Position numbers and translations under genes: made by a program
Part shown: positions 1 through 6,430 of the stretch, in pieces
Layout: each line of letters opens with the position of its first letter
Position numbering within the stretch: position 1 is the stretch's first letter
NCBI GenBank assembly: GCA_038248985.1
Contig: JBBRWV010000112.1
Span: 1-12,712 of the forward strand
From: JBBRWV01 sp038248985
Lineage (GTDB): Bacteria > Planctomycetota > Phycisphaerae > WQYP01
Length of the DNA stretch: 12,712 nt
Direction: 5' to 3'
Notes under the pieces: generated by a model
What the model was told of the DNA's origin: nothing
What the model saw: only the letters and a program-made list of their open reading frames with translations
Databases searched by the model: none

Positions 1-70
1 AGTGGGCGGCGGTTTCGAGTTCAAGGAGCGAGCAGTTCTCGCCGTTGGGCATAGTGGGCTTCCGTGCCAT
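1..70 (-). CDS. 5' end of an unidentified minus-strand gene, cut by the window edge
   Basis: An open frame runs off the left edge. It begins at an ATG at 70 and reads MARKPTMPNGENCSLLELET followed by AAH, 23 codons with no stop. A second in-frame ATG at 52 has GGAAG six bases upstream, a plausible ribosome binding site, so the protein may really begin MPNGENC. Too little is visible to name a family. The gene would be divergent from the YifB-like gene at 257, with the spacer 71-256 between them. It could also be a chance open frame, because 23 codons is short. Confidence is low. Confidence 0.35.
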   Translation of the reverse strand, partial: MARKPTMPNGENCSLLELETAAH

Positions 71-256
71 GCCCGCCACTAGAACACATTATTCGCATTC
101 GCGCAAGTCCATATGTGAAATATTTTTGGCAACTGCTCTAACGCTTGGACTGCGAGTTTGGACTACAGGCACCGGGGGCGAGGGGTTTGGCTTGACAGAG
201 TTCGGACGCTGATGGACGCTACCGGGGGTTCGTGGTCTATTTGGGAGTGGACAACT
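71..256. other. Divergent spacer upstream of the YifB-like gene
   Basis: This 186-bp spacer lies between the putative minus-strand gene and the YifB-like gene. It is more AT-rich around 88-130, with the run GAAATATTTTTGG at 117-129, than the coding DNA to its right, as expected for a promoter region. I could not find a -35/-10 pair with good spacing on either strand. A GGGAG at 243-247 lies nine bases before the ATG at 257 and is the likely ribosome binding site of the YifB-like gene. The reading frame can be extended upstream to an ATG at 158, but the extra residues do not resemble the family N-terminus. Confidence 0.4.
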
Positions 257-1807
257 ATGCTGGCGAAAGTGCATTCATTTGTGTTGCGGGGGATTGATGC
301 GTTGCGTTGCGAGGTGGAGGTGGATTTGAATTCGAAGGTGCAGGGGGCGATGGGGGAGGCGCTCAAGCCGACGATTGTGGGGTTGGCGGATGTGGCGGTG
401 CGGGAGGCGATGGATCGGATACGTTCGGCACTTTTTAATTCGGGATATGTTTTTCCGGAAGGGAAGGTGCTGGTGAATTTGGCGCCGGCGGATTTGAAGA
501 AGGAGGGGTCGGCGCTGGAGTTGCCGATCGCGCTGGGGATTTTGGTGACGAGCAAGGTAATCAGCGGGGACAAGCATAAGAAGTTTTTGGTGGCGGGGGA
601 GTTGGGATTGGATGGGAGGACGCGGCCGATCAAGGGGGCGTTGTCGATGGCGATGCTGGCGGCGGAGTTGGGGATGGAGGGGGTGCTGGTGCCGCCGGAG
701 AACGCGTTGGAGGCGGCGGTGGTACCGGGGGTGCAGGTGATATCGATTGGGAGCGTGGCGGAGTTGGTGGGTTTTTTGAATGGGATGTTGAAGATTGTGC
801 CGACGCGGGTGGCCGAGGGGAAGGTGGATCCTGCGACGGGGGAATACGATGTGGATTTTGCGGATGTGCGGGGTCAGGAGTTGGCGAAGCGGGCGCTCAT
901 GATTGCGGCGAGCGGTCGGCATAATTTGATTTTGCTGGGGCCGCCGGGTGCGGGGAAGACGATGTTGTGTGCGCGGTTGCCGACGATTTTGCCGGCGTTG
1001 ACGCGGCAGGAGGCGTTGGAGACGACGCGGATTTATTCGGCGTGCGGGTTGATGCCGAAGGGGGAAGCGTTGCTCAGGACGCGTCCGGTGCGGAGTCCGC
1101 ATCATACGGCGAGCGGGCCGGCGGTGATTGGGGGCGGGACGATACCGCGTCCGGGGGAGGTGAGTTTGGCGCATCACGGGATATTGTTTTTGGATGAGCT
1201 GCCGGAGTTTCCGCGGGGGGTTTTGGAAGTGTTGCGGCAGCCGCTGGAGAGCGGGGTGGTGACGATATCGCGGGCGCATTCGTCGATCAGTTTTCCGGCG
1301 CGGTTCATGCTGGTGGCGGCGATGAATCCGAGTCATTCGGGGAAGGGGAGCGTGGATCCGCGGAATTCTTCGGCGGCGGCGACGGTGGCGATGGAGAAGT
1401 ATTTGAGCCGATTGAGCGGGCCGCTGCTGGACCGGATTGATATTCATTTGGAAGTGCCGGCGGTGACGTACCGGGATTTGACGAGCAAGGCGAAGGGGAC
1501 GAGTTCGGCGGAGATGCGGGTGCAGGTGGAGCGGGCGATTGGGGCGCAGCGGAAGCGTTTTGGCGAGGGGAGCACGACGACGAACGCGAGCATGAACACG
1601 AAGCAGTTGGGGGAGTTTTGCGTACTGGACGAGGCGTGCCAGTTGTTGATGAAGCAGGCGATGGAGGAGTTGGGGCTGAGCGCGCGGGCGTTTGACAAGG
1701 TGCGGAAGGTGGCGCGGACGATTGCGGATTTGGAGGGGAGCGAGGGGATTTCGGCGAGCCATGTGAGCGAGGCGGTGCAGTATCGGTTGTTGGATCGGAA
1801 GTGGTGA
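257..1807 (+). CDS. yifB: YifB/ComM family Mg-chelatase-like AAA+ ATPase
   Basis: The protein has 516 residues, close to the usual ~500 for the family. The start is set by the family N-terminus MLAKVHSF and by GGGAG nine bases upstream. Residues 1-170 form the N-terminal Lon-protease-like (ChlI) domain, with VGLADVAVRE at 41-50 and ELPIALGIL at 88-96. The AAA+ core has Walker A GPPGAGKT (228-235), the segment RPVRSPHHTAS (276-286), Walker B ILFLDELPEF (309-318) and the arginine motif LLDRIDIH (390-397). A C-terminal helical domain follows. In competent bacteria the ComM homologue is a hexameric helicase that promotes branch migration during natural transformation; in other bacteria the role is unclear. 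Oddly, the cysteine cluster normally following AMNP (NPCPCG...C.C) is replaced by NPSHSGKGSVDPRNSSAAA, with no cysteine. The gene stands alone and converges on the gene at 1829-2833, 21 bp away. Confidence 0.95.
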   Translation: MLAKVHSFVLRGIDALRCEVEVDLNSKVQGAMGEALKPTIVGLADVAVREAMDRIRSALFNSGYVFPEGKVLVNLAPADLKKEGSALELPIALGILVTSKVISGDKHKKFLVAGELGLDGRTRPIKGALSMAMLAAELGMEGVLVPPENALEAAVVPGVQVISIGSVAELVGFLNGMLKIVPTRVAEGKVDPATGEYDVDFADVRGQELAKRALMIAASGRHNLILLGPPGAGKTMLCARLPTILPALTRQEALETTRIYSACGLMPKGEALLRTRPVRSPHHTASGPAVIGGGTIPRPGEVSLAHHGILFLDELPEFPRGVLEVLRQPLESGVVTISRAHSSISFPARFMLVAAMNPSHSGKGSVDPRNSSAAATVAMEKYLSRLSGPLLDRIDIHLEVPAVTYRDLTSKAKGTSSAEMRVQVERAIGAQRKRFGEGSTTTNASMNTKQLGEFCVLDEACQLLMKQAMEELGLSARAFDKVRKVARTIADLEGSEGISASHVSEAVQYRLLDRKW

Positions 1808-1828
1808 GCGTGAAGGGGCGGAGGGATT

Positions 1829-2833
1829 TTAGCGGGATTTGCGGCGCACCAGGAGCGTGGTGGATGCGAAGGCGAAGAGGGTGAGGGAGGCGGGTTCGGG
1901 GATGGGGAGGGCGGCGGCGAAGACGCCGAAATTGTTGCCGTTGTAGCGTTCGGTGCCGGGGCCGGGGCTACCGTCGGATGCGCCGCCGGGGATATTGAAG
2001 AGGTGAGGGTTTCCGAGGGAGTCGGCGTAAGCCATGGAGGTGGAGCCGCCGCCATCTAAATTGATGCCGGTGTAGGCACCGAAGCGGAGGAGCCACTGGC
2101 CGAGTTCTTGGGCGGTTGCGCCTTCGGAGATTCCGGGCTGGCGGCCATCGACGGTGAGGAGGTAGAGGTGGTTTGCGGATTGATCGAGGCCGACGGCGGT
2201 CCGGGGATGGACAGCGCCACCGGTGGCACCGGTTGCGCCATTTGTGAGTACGTACCAGATGCCGGAGACAGCGGTGAAAGTGTCGGATGGGTAGCCGTTT
2301 TTGGGTTTGGAGATTATTTGAGCCTGGTTTGCGGCGTTGATGACCAGTGAAGGCCAGTCGTAATCACTGGAATCCGGGTAGCGCGGCCCGGAGACGACCG
2401 TGCCTTGCGAAATTGCCAGACCATTGAGGTCGGCATTGGTTTGTGTATAGAACGAGTTGGGCGTTGCGGACCAGAAGTTGGCATTGATGGCGACAGCGAG
2501 ATTGTATTGATCGACGAAGTCGGTAGTTTTTTGCGTAACGGTTTCAAGATGGAGGCTGTTGGCGGCGAAGTAACTGGAGGTAGCGTCGTCGACTGGAGTG
2601 ATGTTGGCGGGTGTGGTGAAGAAGGAGATGCCGGGAGCGTGGAGGTCGATGCGAAGGGCGTTGACTTTTTGAAGGCGGGGATTGCCATTGGTGGGCGTCA
2701 TGGTGCCGGTGGCGTGATAAATGCCGACGAAGAGGGGGGACCACGTGGACTGGGTGATATCCGCGTGGGCGGAGGTATACACGGCACCGACAAAAAGAGC
2801 AGTGATGAGTGGTACGATTTGACGGGTGGTCAT
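1829..2833 (-). CDS. Exported phosphodiester glycosidase-domain protein with PEP-CTERM anchor
   Basis: The protein has 334 residues. An N-terminal signal peptide (hydrophobic 6-21) ends at AHA, residues 22-24. The body matches the NAGPA/DUF2233 phosphodiester glycosidase fold: AINANFW (115-121), HPRTAVGLD (209-217), VDGRQPGISEGAT (228-240) and the glycine-rich NLDGGGSTSM (258-267). In the animal enzyme this domain removes N-acetylglucosamine from phosphodiester-linked mannose; the bacterial substrates are mostly unknown. The C-terminus is a textbook PEP-CTERM signal: PEP at 312-314, a hydrophobic stretch and a basic tail VRRKSR. This predicts export, sorting by an exosortase encoded elsewhere, and envelope or extracellular-matrix attachment. 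The start is supported by AGGAAGA at 2841-2847 on the minus strand, seven bases upstream. The gene is divergent from the fab cluster. Confidence 0.9.
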   Translation of the reverse strand: MTTRQIVPLITALFVGAVYTSAHADITQSTWSPLFVGIYHATGTMTPTNGNPRLQKVNALRIDLHAPGISFFTTPANITPVDDATSSYFAANSLHLETVTQKTTDFVDQYNLAVAINANFWSATPNSFYTQTNADLNGLAISQGTVVSGPRYPDSSDYDWPSLVINAANQAQIISKPKNGYPSDTFTAVSGIWYVLTNGATGATGGAVHPRTAVGLDQSANHLYLLTVDGRQPGISEGATAQELGQWLLRFGAYTGINLDGGGSTSMAYADSLGNPHLFNIPGGASDGSPGPGTERYNGNNFGVFAAALPIPEPASLTLFAFASTTLLVRRKSR

Positions 2834-2840
2834 TGGATAA

Positions 2841-2847
2841 TCTTCCT
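2841..2847 (-). promoter_or_regulatory. Ribosome binding site of the PEP-CTERM protein
   Basis: The minus strand reads AGGAAGA here, seven bases before the ATG at 2833. It supports this ATG as the start of the exported phosphodiester glycosidase-domain protein. Confidence 0.6.
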
Positions 2848-3009
2848 ACATTGAGAATTCATGCGATTGCACTTTCGCTCTTCTCCACGAACGATGGTAA
2901 CAAAGATGCTGACAGGGCCAAAGATAAATATCTATTTTTTTTGAGTAGGCTGTTTTCTAGGAAGTCGATGTGGAGAATGGAAATTGGGGATTGACGGGAC
3001 GAGGCGGCG

Positions 3010-3038
3010 TTGCAAGTTTGGGGCGCAGGGACTATCGT
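3010..3038 (+). promoter_or_regulatory. Candidate sigma-70-type promoter for the fab cluster
   Basis: TTGCAA (3010-3015) and TATCGT (3033-3038) are separated by 17 bp. Each matches four of six consensus positions. Transcription would begin near 3045, about 30 bases before the fabH ATG at 3076. The rest of the spacer (2834-3009) contains an AT-rich run around 2920-2945 that may serve either divergent gene. This is a pattern match only, and planctomycete-type promoters can deviate from the consensus. Confidence 0.3.
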
Positions 3039-3075
3039 TTCTGTTCTTCGTTATTTTTCGGAAGTTGGATTTAGA

Positions 3076-4068
3076 ATGACGCGATTTGGCGCGAAGATCA
3101 GTGGAACGGGCTCGGTGTTGCCGGAGCGGCGGCTGACGAATGCGGATTTGACGAAGCTCGTGGATACGAGTGATGAGTGGATCGTGCAGCGAACGGGGAT
3201 GCGGGAGCGGCGGATCGCGGGGGAAGGGGAATCGACGGCGAGCCTGGCGGCAGAGGCGGGGCGGCGCGCGATCGCGGACGCGGGGCTGACGGCGCAGGAC
3301 ATTGATTTGATTATCGTGGCGACGTTGACGCCGGACCATGTGACGCCGGCGACGGCGTGCATCGTGCAGGATATGCTGGGGGTGAAGAAGCACATCGGGG
3401 CATTTGATTTGAACGCGGCGTGCTCGGGGTTTGTGTATGGGCTGGCGACGGCGGCGCAGTTTTTGAAGACGGGGGCGTACAAGCATGTGCTGGTGGTGGG
3501 GGCGGAGACGCTGAGCCGGATCATTGATTACACGGATCGGAACACGTGCATTTTGTTTGGGGACGGGGCGGGGGCGGTGGTGATGAGCGGGGTGGACGAT
3601 CCGACGGTGGGGTTGCAGGCGTTTAACCTTGGGGCGAACGGGGGCGGGTGGCAGTTTATCCAGGTGCCCGCGGGGGGGAGCAAGACGCCGGCGACGAAGG
3701 AGACGGTGGAGGGTCGGCAGCATTATTTGAAGATGAACGGGCGGGAGGTGTACAAGTTTGCGGTGCATCAGATGACGGAGAGTTTGCGGCTGTCGATGGA
3801 GAGCTGCGGGCTGACGGCCGAGACGGTGAAGCTGGTGGTGCCGCATCAGGTGAACACGCGGATCATTGATTCAGCGACGGAGAAGATGGGCTTTCCGAAG
3901 GACAAGGTGTTTTTGAATATTGAGAAGTACGGGAACACGAGCGCGGCGAGCGTGGCGATTGCGTTGGATGAGGCGATGCGGGAGGGGCGTTGCGGGCCGG
4001 GGGATTGGATTATCATGGTGGGGTTCGGGGCGGGGTTGACGTGGGCGGGCGTGACGGTGAAGCTGTAG
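3076..4068 (+). CDS. fabH: Beta-ketoacyl-ACP synthase III (FabH)
   Basis: This cytosolic enzyme starts fatty acid synthesis by condensing acetyl-CoA (or another short acyl-CoA) with malonyl-ACP. The protein has 330 residues, within the usual 310-335. The full thiolase-fold Cys-His-Asn triad is present: Cys116 in LNAACSGF, His257 in VPHQVNTRI and Asn287 in YGNTSAAS. The C-terminus has the conserved FGAGLTWAG (317-325). I chose the ATG at 3076 because MTRFGAKISGTGSVLPERRL aligns with FabH N-termini and GGAAG lies upstream at 3060-3064. The frame stays open to 3010, but the extra 22 residues look non-coding. It is the first gene of the fab cluster, 77 bp before fabD. Neither plsX nor rpmF precedes it, although they commonly do in other bacteria. 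Confidence 0.96.
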   Translation: MTRFGAKISGTGSVLPERRLTNADLTKLVDTSDEWIVQRTGMRERRIAGEGESTASLAAEAGRRAIADAGLTAQDIDLIIVATLTPDHVTPATACIVQDMLGVKKHIGAFDLNAACSGFVYGLATAAQFLKTGAYKHVLVVGAETLSRIIDYTDRNTCILFGDGAGAVVMSGVDDPTVGLQAFNLGANGGGWQFIQVPAGGSKTPATKETVEGRQHYLKMNGREVYKFAVHQMTESLRLSMESCGLTAETVKLVVPHQVNTRIIDSATEKMGFPKDKVFLNIEKYGNTSAASVAIALDEAMREGRCGPGDWIIMVGFGAGLTWAGVTVKL

Positions 4069-4145
4069 CGGGGCGATACATTTGATGGGCGCTGCAGAGG
4101 AAGAAGCGAAGCAGAAAAAACAATTCGCTGGAGATAAGGAAGAAG

Positions 4146-5069
4146 ATGACAACGGCACTGTTATGTCCGGGACAAGGCGCTCAGCACGTGGGGATGGGGA
4201 AGGATTTTTTTGCGGGGTTTGGGGTGGCGCGGCGGGTGTATGAGGAGGCGGACAAGGCGCTGGGGTTTGAGCTGTCGCGGCTGTGTTTTGAGGGGCCCGA
4301 GGAGCAACTGAACAAGACGGATATTGCGCAGGTGGCGATATTCACGACGAGCGTGGCGATCTTTGAGACGCTGCTGGAGTTGGGGAAGGCCAAGGCGCCG
4401 GATTTTGCGGCGGGGTTGTCATTGGGGGAGTACACGGCGCTGCACCTGGCGGGGGTGATTGGATTTGAGGAGGGTCTCAAGCTGGTGCGGGCGCGTGGGC
4501 AGTTGATGCAGGCGGCGGCGGAGGCGGCACCCTCGACGATGGTGGCGTTGATCGGGGGCGATGAGGCGACGGCGGAGGCGATTTGTCAGGAGGCGCGCGA
4601 GGGAGAAGTGCTGGTGCCGGCGAATTTTAACACGCCGGGGCAGATTGTATTGAGCGGTTCGGTGGGGGCGTGCGAGCGGGCGGGGAAGGTGGCGGAGGCG
4701 AAAGGGGTGCGGGCGATTCCGTTGAAGGTGGCGGGGGCGTTTCATTCGCCGTTCATGCAGGGGGCGTCGGAGAAGATGGCGGAGGTGTTGGAGGGGGTGA
4801 AATTGGGTGATGCGGCGGTGCCGGTGGTGAGCAATGTGACGGCGCAGTTGCATGGGGATGGGGCGAGCATTAAGCGGTTGCTGGTGCAGCAGATTGTGGC
4901 TCCGGTGCGATGGTATCAGAGTGTGGCGACGTTGCAGGGGTTGGGGGTGACGCAGTGGGTGGAGGTGGGGCCGGGACGGACGCTGACGGGGATGATGAAG
5001 AAGATTGATCGGAAGGCGGGGGTGGAGAATTATTCCAATACGGAGGGATTGGCACCGGAGACGGGGTAG
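4146..5069 (+). CDS. fabD: Malonyl-CoA:ACP transacylase (FabD)
   Basis: The enzyme transfers malonate from malonyl-CoA to the phosphopantetheine arm of ACP. At 307 residues it has the normal family length. Visible motifs are PGQGAQ (8-13) for the oxyanion region, the nucleophile elbow GLSLGEY (90-96) with Ser92, Arg117 in RARGQLM for binding the malonyl carboxylate, and His200 in AGAFHSPFM completing the Ser-His pair. VEVGPGRTLTGMMKK lies near the C-terminus. In most FabD proteins the elbow is GHSLGEY; here the residue before the serine is Leu instead of His. The start is supported by the purine-rich AAGGAAGAAG immediately before the ATG. It lies between fabH and fabG in one direction, with spacers of 77 and 84 bp, so co-transcription is likely. 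Confidence 0.95.
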   Translation: MTTALLCPGQGAQHVGMGKDFFAGFGVARRVYEEADKALGFELSRLCFEGPEEQLNKTDIAQVAIFTTSVAIFETLLELGKAKAPDFAAGLSLGEYTALHLAGVIGFEEGLKLVRARGQLMQAAAEAAPSTMVALIGGDEATAEAICQEAREGEVLVPANFNTPGQIVLSGSVGACERAGKVAEAKGVRAIPLKVAGAFHSPFMQGASEKMAEVLEGVKLGDAAVPVVSNVTAQLHGDGASIKRLLVQQIVAPVRWYQSVATLQGLGVTQWVEVGPGRTLTGMMKKIDRKAGVENYSNTEGLAPETG

Positions 5070-5153
5070 TGGTTTAGCTCGTTGAATGGCCAATGGAACT
5101 TCGAGATTTTTGACGGTTCGCGATACTTTTTTTCTGATTGGGAAGGTTTGAAC

Positions 5154-5894
5154 ATGGCAAATGAAAAACGGGTTGCGTATGTGACGGGTGGATCGCGGGG
5201 GATTGGGGAGGCGATTGTGAGGGGGCTGGCGGAGGCGGGATTTCATGTGGTGGCGATTGCGCGGAACAAGGAAAAGCTGGAGGGGGTGGTGAAGGCGGCG
5301 GGGGAGAAGGGGTGGAGCGTGGAGGCGGAGTCGGTGGATATCGGGGACAGTGCGGCGCTCACGGCGAGCATTGAGAAGGCGATTGAGACGCAGGGGCGGC
5401 TGGATGTGCTGGTGAACAACGCAGGGATTACGCGGGATGGATTGTTCATGCGGATGGAGGAGAAGGATTGGGACGATGTGCTGGACACGAATTTGAAGTC
5501 GGCGTTTGTGTCGTGCAAAGCGGCGGCGCGGACGATGATACGGGCGAAGTGGGGCCGGATTATCAATATCACGAGCGTATCGGGGATCATGGGGAACGCG
5601 GGGCAGGTGAATTATTCAGCGAGCAAGGCGGGGTTGATCGGGATGACCAAGTCGATTGCGCGGGAGCTGGCGGGCAAGCAGGTGACGGCGAACTGCGTGG
5701 CGCCGGGGTTCATCACGACGGACATGACGGACGTGTTGCCGCCGCAGATCAAGGAGAAGGTGGTGGAGTTGATACCGTTGCGGCGGTTTGGCGGGACGGC
5801 GGACATTGCCAGTGCGGTGGTATTTTTGGCTTCGGAGAAGGCGGGGTATATTACGGGGCAGGTGCTGGCGGTGGATGGGGGGATGTCGATGTAA
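5154..5894 (+). CDS. fabG: 3-oxoacyl-ACP reductase (FabG)
   Basis: The enzyme reduces 3-oxoacyl-ACP to 3-hydroxyacyl-ACP with NADPH. It is a 246-residue short-chain dehydrogenase, the standard FabG length. The N-terminal Rossmann nucleotide-binding motif is TGGSRGIGEA (11-20). NNAGITRDGL covers 88-97. The catalytic tetrad is complete: Asn113, Ser141 in ITSVSG, Tyr154 and Lys158 in NYSASKAG. The C-terminus GQVLAVDGGMSM is characteristic of FabG. I place the start at the ATG at 5154, preceded by GGAAGG. The frame is open to an ATG at 5082, but the extra 24 residues do not belong to the family. Its position between fabD and acpP favours FabG over other short-chain dehydrogenases. Confidence 0.95.
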   Translation: MANEKRVAYVTGGSRGIGEAIVRGLAEAGFHVVAIARNKEKLEGVVKAAGEKGWSVEAESVDIGDSAALTASIEKAIETQGRLDVLVNNAGITRDGLFMRMEEKDWDDVLDTNLKSAFVSCKAAARTMIRAKWGRIINITSVSGIMGNAGQVNYSASKAGLIGMTKSIARELAGKQVTANCVAPGFITTDMTDVLPPQIKEKVVELIPLRRFGGTADIASAVVFLASEKAGYITGQVLAVDGGMSM

Positions 5895-5978
5895 AGCTGG
5901 AAGCGGCTTACAGGTGGCGGAGTATCGGAGAGGGGAAGATAATCGCCATCCGGGGTCTCGAAGCTTTTTCTGAACCGT

Positions 5979-6007
5979 TTGCCAATTGGTGTGATTTTCG
6001 TTAGTGT
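5979..6007 (+). promoter_or_regulatory. Candidate separate promoter for acpP
   Basis: TTGCCA (5979-5984; five of six consensus bases) is followed after 17 bp by TAGTGT (6002-6007; weak, three of six). The 185-bp fabG-acpP spacer is the longest inside the fab cluster, and an internal promoter would allow ACP to be made in excess of the enzymes. Downstream, CCGAG-TGG-CTCGG (6021-6033) could fold as a small leader hairpin. The evidence is a pattern match only. Confidence 0.28.
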
Positions 6008-6064
6008 ATCGCGTCTGTCTCCGAGTGGCTCGGCCCTTTGGAGAAACCTAGAAACCCTTACCTC

Positions 6065-6070
6065 AGGAGG
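6065..6070 (+). promoter_or_regulatory. Strong ribosome binding site of acpP
   Basis: A perfect AGGAGG stands nine bases before the ATG at 6080. It decides that start over the upstream in-frame ATG at 6038, and it is the strongest Shine-Dalgarno sequence I noticed in the window. This fits the high expression expected for acyl carrier protein. Confidence 0.85.
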
Positions 6071-6079
6071 CACGCTGAC

Positions 6080-6343
6080 ATGCCTGAAGTCGATGAAGTA
6101 GAACAAAAGGTAATTGATATTGTGGCCGAGCAGATGGGCGTCGATAAGGCGGAAATCTCGCGGGAGACGAGCTTTATCAACGATCTGAACGCGGACAGCC
6201 TGGATACTGTCGAGCTGGTCATGGAATTTGAAGACGAGTTCGAGATGTCGATTCCGGACGAAGAAGCCGAGAAGATTCAGACGGTGTGTCAGGCGATCGA
6301 TTACATCAAGGGTGTGATCGCGAAGCAGAAAACTCAGGAGTAA
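6080..6343 (+). CDS. acpP: Acyl carrier protein
   Basis: This 87-residue acidic protein carries growing acyl chains on a 4'-phosphopantetheine arm. The attachment site is Ser40 in NADSLDTVE, and the flanking VELVMEFEDEFE helix (44-55) is the surface that partner enzymes recognise. The family normally has 75-90 residues. The start at 6080 is fixed by the perfect AGGAGG upstream; the longer frame from 6038 adds residues foreign to ACPs. Codon use is less G-ending than in the neighbouring fab genes, with more GAA, GTC and ATT, which fits selection for high expression. It lies between fabG and fabF, the usual arrangement in many bacteria. Confidence 0.96.
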   Translation: MPEVDEVEQKVIDIVAEQMGVDKAEISRETSFINDLNADSLDTVELVMEFEDEFEMSIPDEEAEKIQTVCQAIDYIKGVIAKQKTQE

Positions 6344-6362
6344 ACGAGGGGTCAGGGGCCGG

Positions 6363-6403
6363 GGGGTCAAGGGTCGTGCGGAAGCGTTGACCCCCTTGAC
6401 CCC
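6363..6403. repeat. Inverted repeat between acpP and fabF
   Basis: Perfect 11-bp arms GGGGTCAAGGG (6363-6373) and CCCTTGACCCC (6393-6403) flank a 19-base loop. The pairing can extend by TC/GA after a two-base bulge. A related copy, GGGGTCAGGGG, lies just upstream at 6349-6359. No T-run follows, so it is a poor intrinsic terminator. It could attenuate read-through or stabilise the 3' end of the acpP message, or be a copy of a dispersed GGGGTCA-type repeat. Confidence 0.6.
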
Positions 6404-6430
6404 GAGGCTTCTGGCCACTTTTATTTTGCC

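Noticed and set aside
158..256. Upstream extension of the YifB-like gene to the ATG at 158
   Set aside because: The extra 33 residues do not match the family. The start at 257 has GGGAG nine bases upstream and the family N-terminus MLAKV.
275..1762. 495-codon minus-strand open frame opposite the YifB-like gene
   Set aside because: It encodes an Arg/His/Pro-rich string with no domain, and the plus strand carries complete AAA+ motifs. The frame is open because of G-ending codon bias.
2405..2854. 149-codon plus-strand frame opposite the PEP-CTERM gene
   Set aside because: It is a shadow of the minus-strand gene, with Gly/Val/Asp-rich sequence and no domain.
6363..6403. Intrinsic terminator after acpP
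   Set aside because: The hairpin is strong, but no T-run follows and fabF starts 27 bases later in the same direction. It is listed as an inverted repeat instead.
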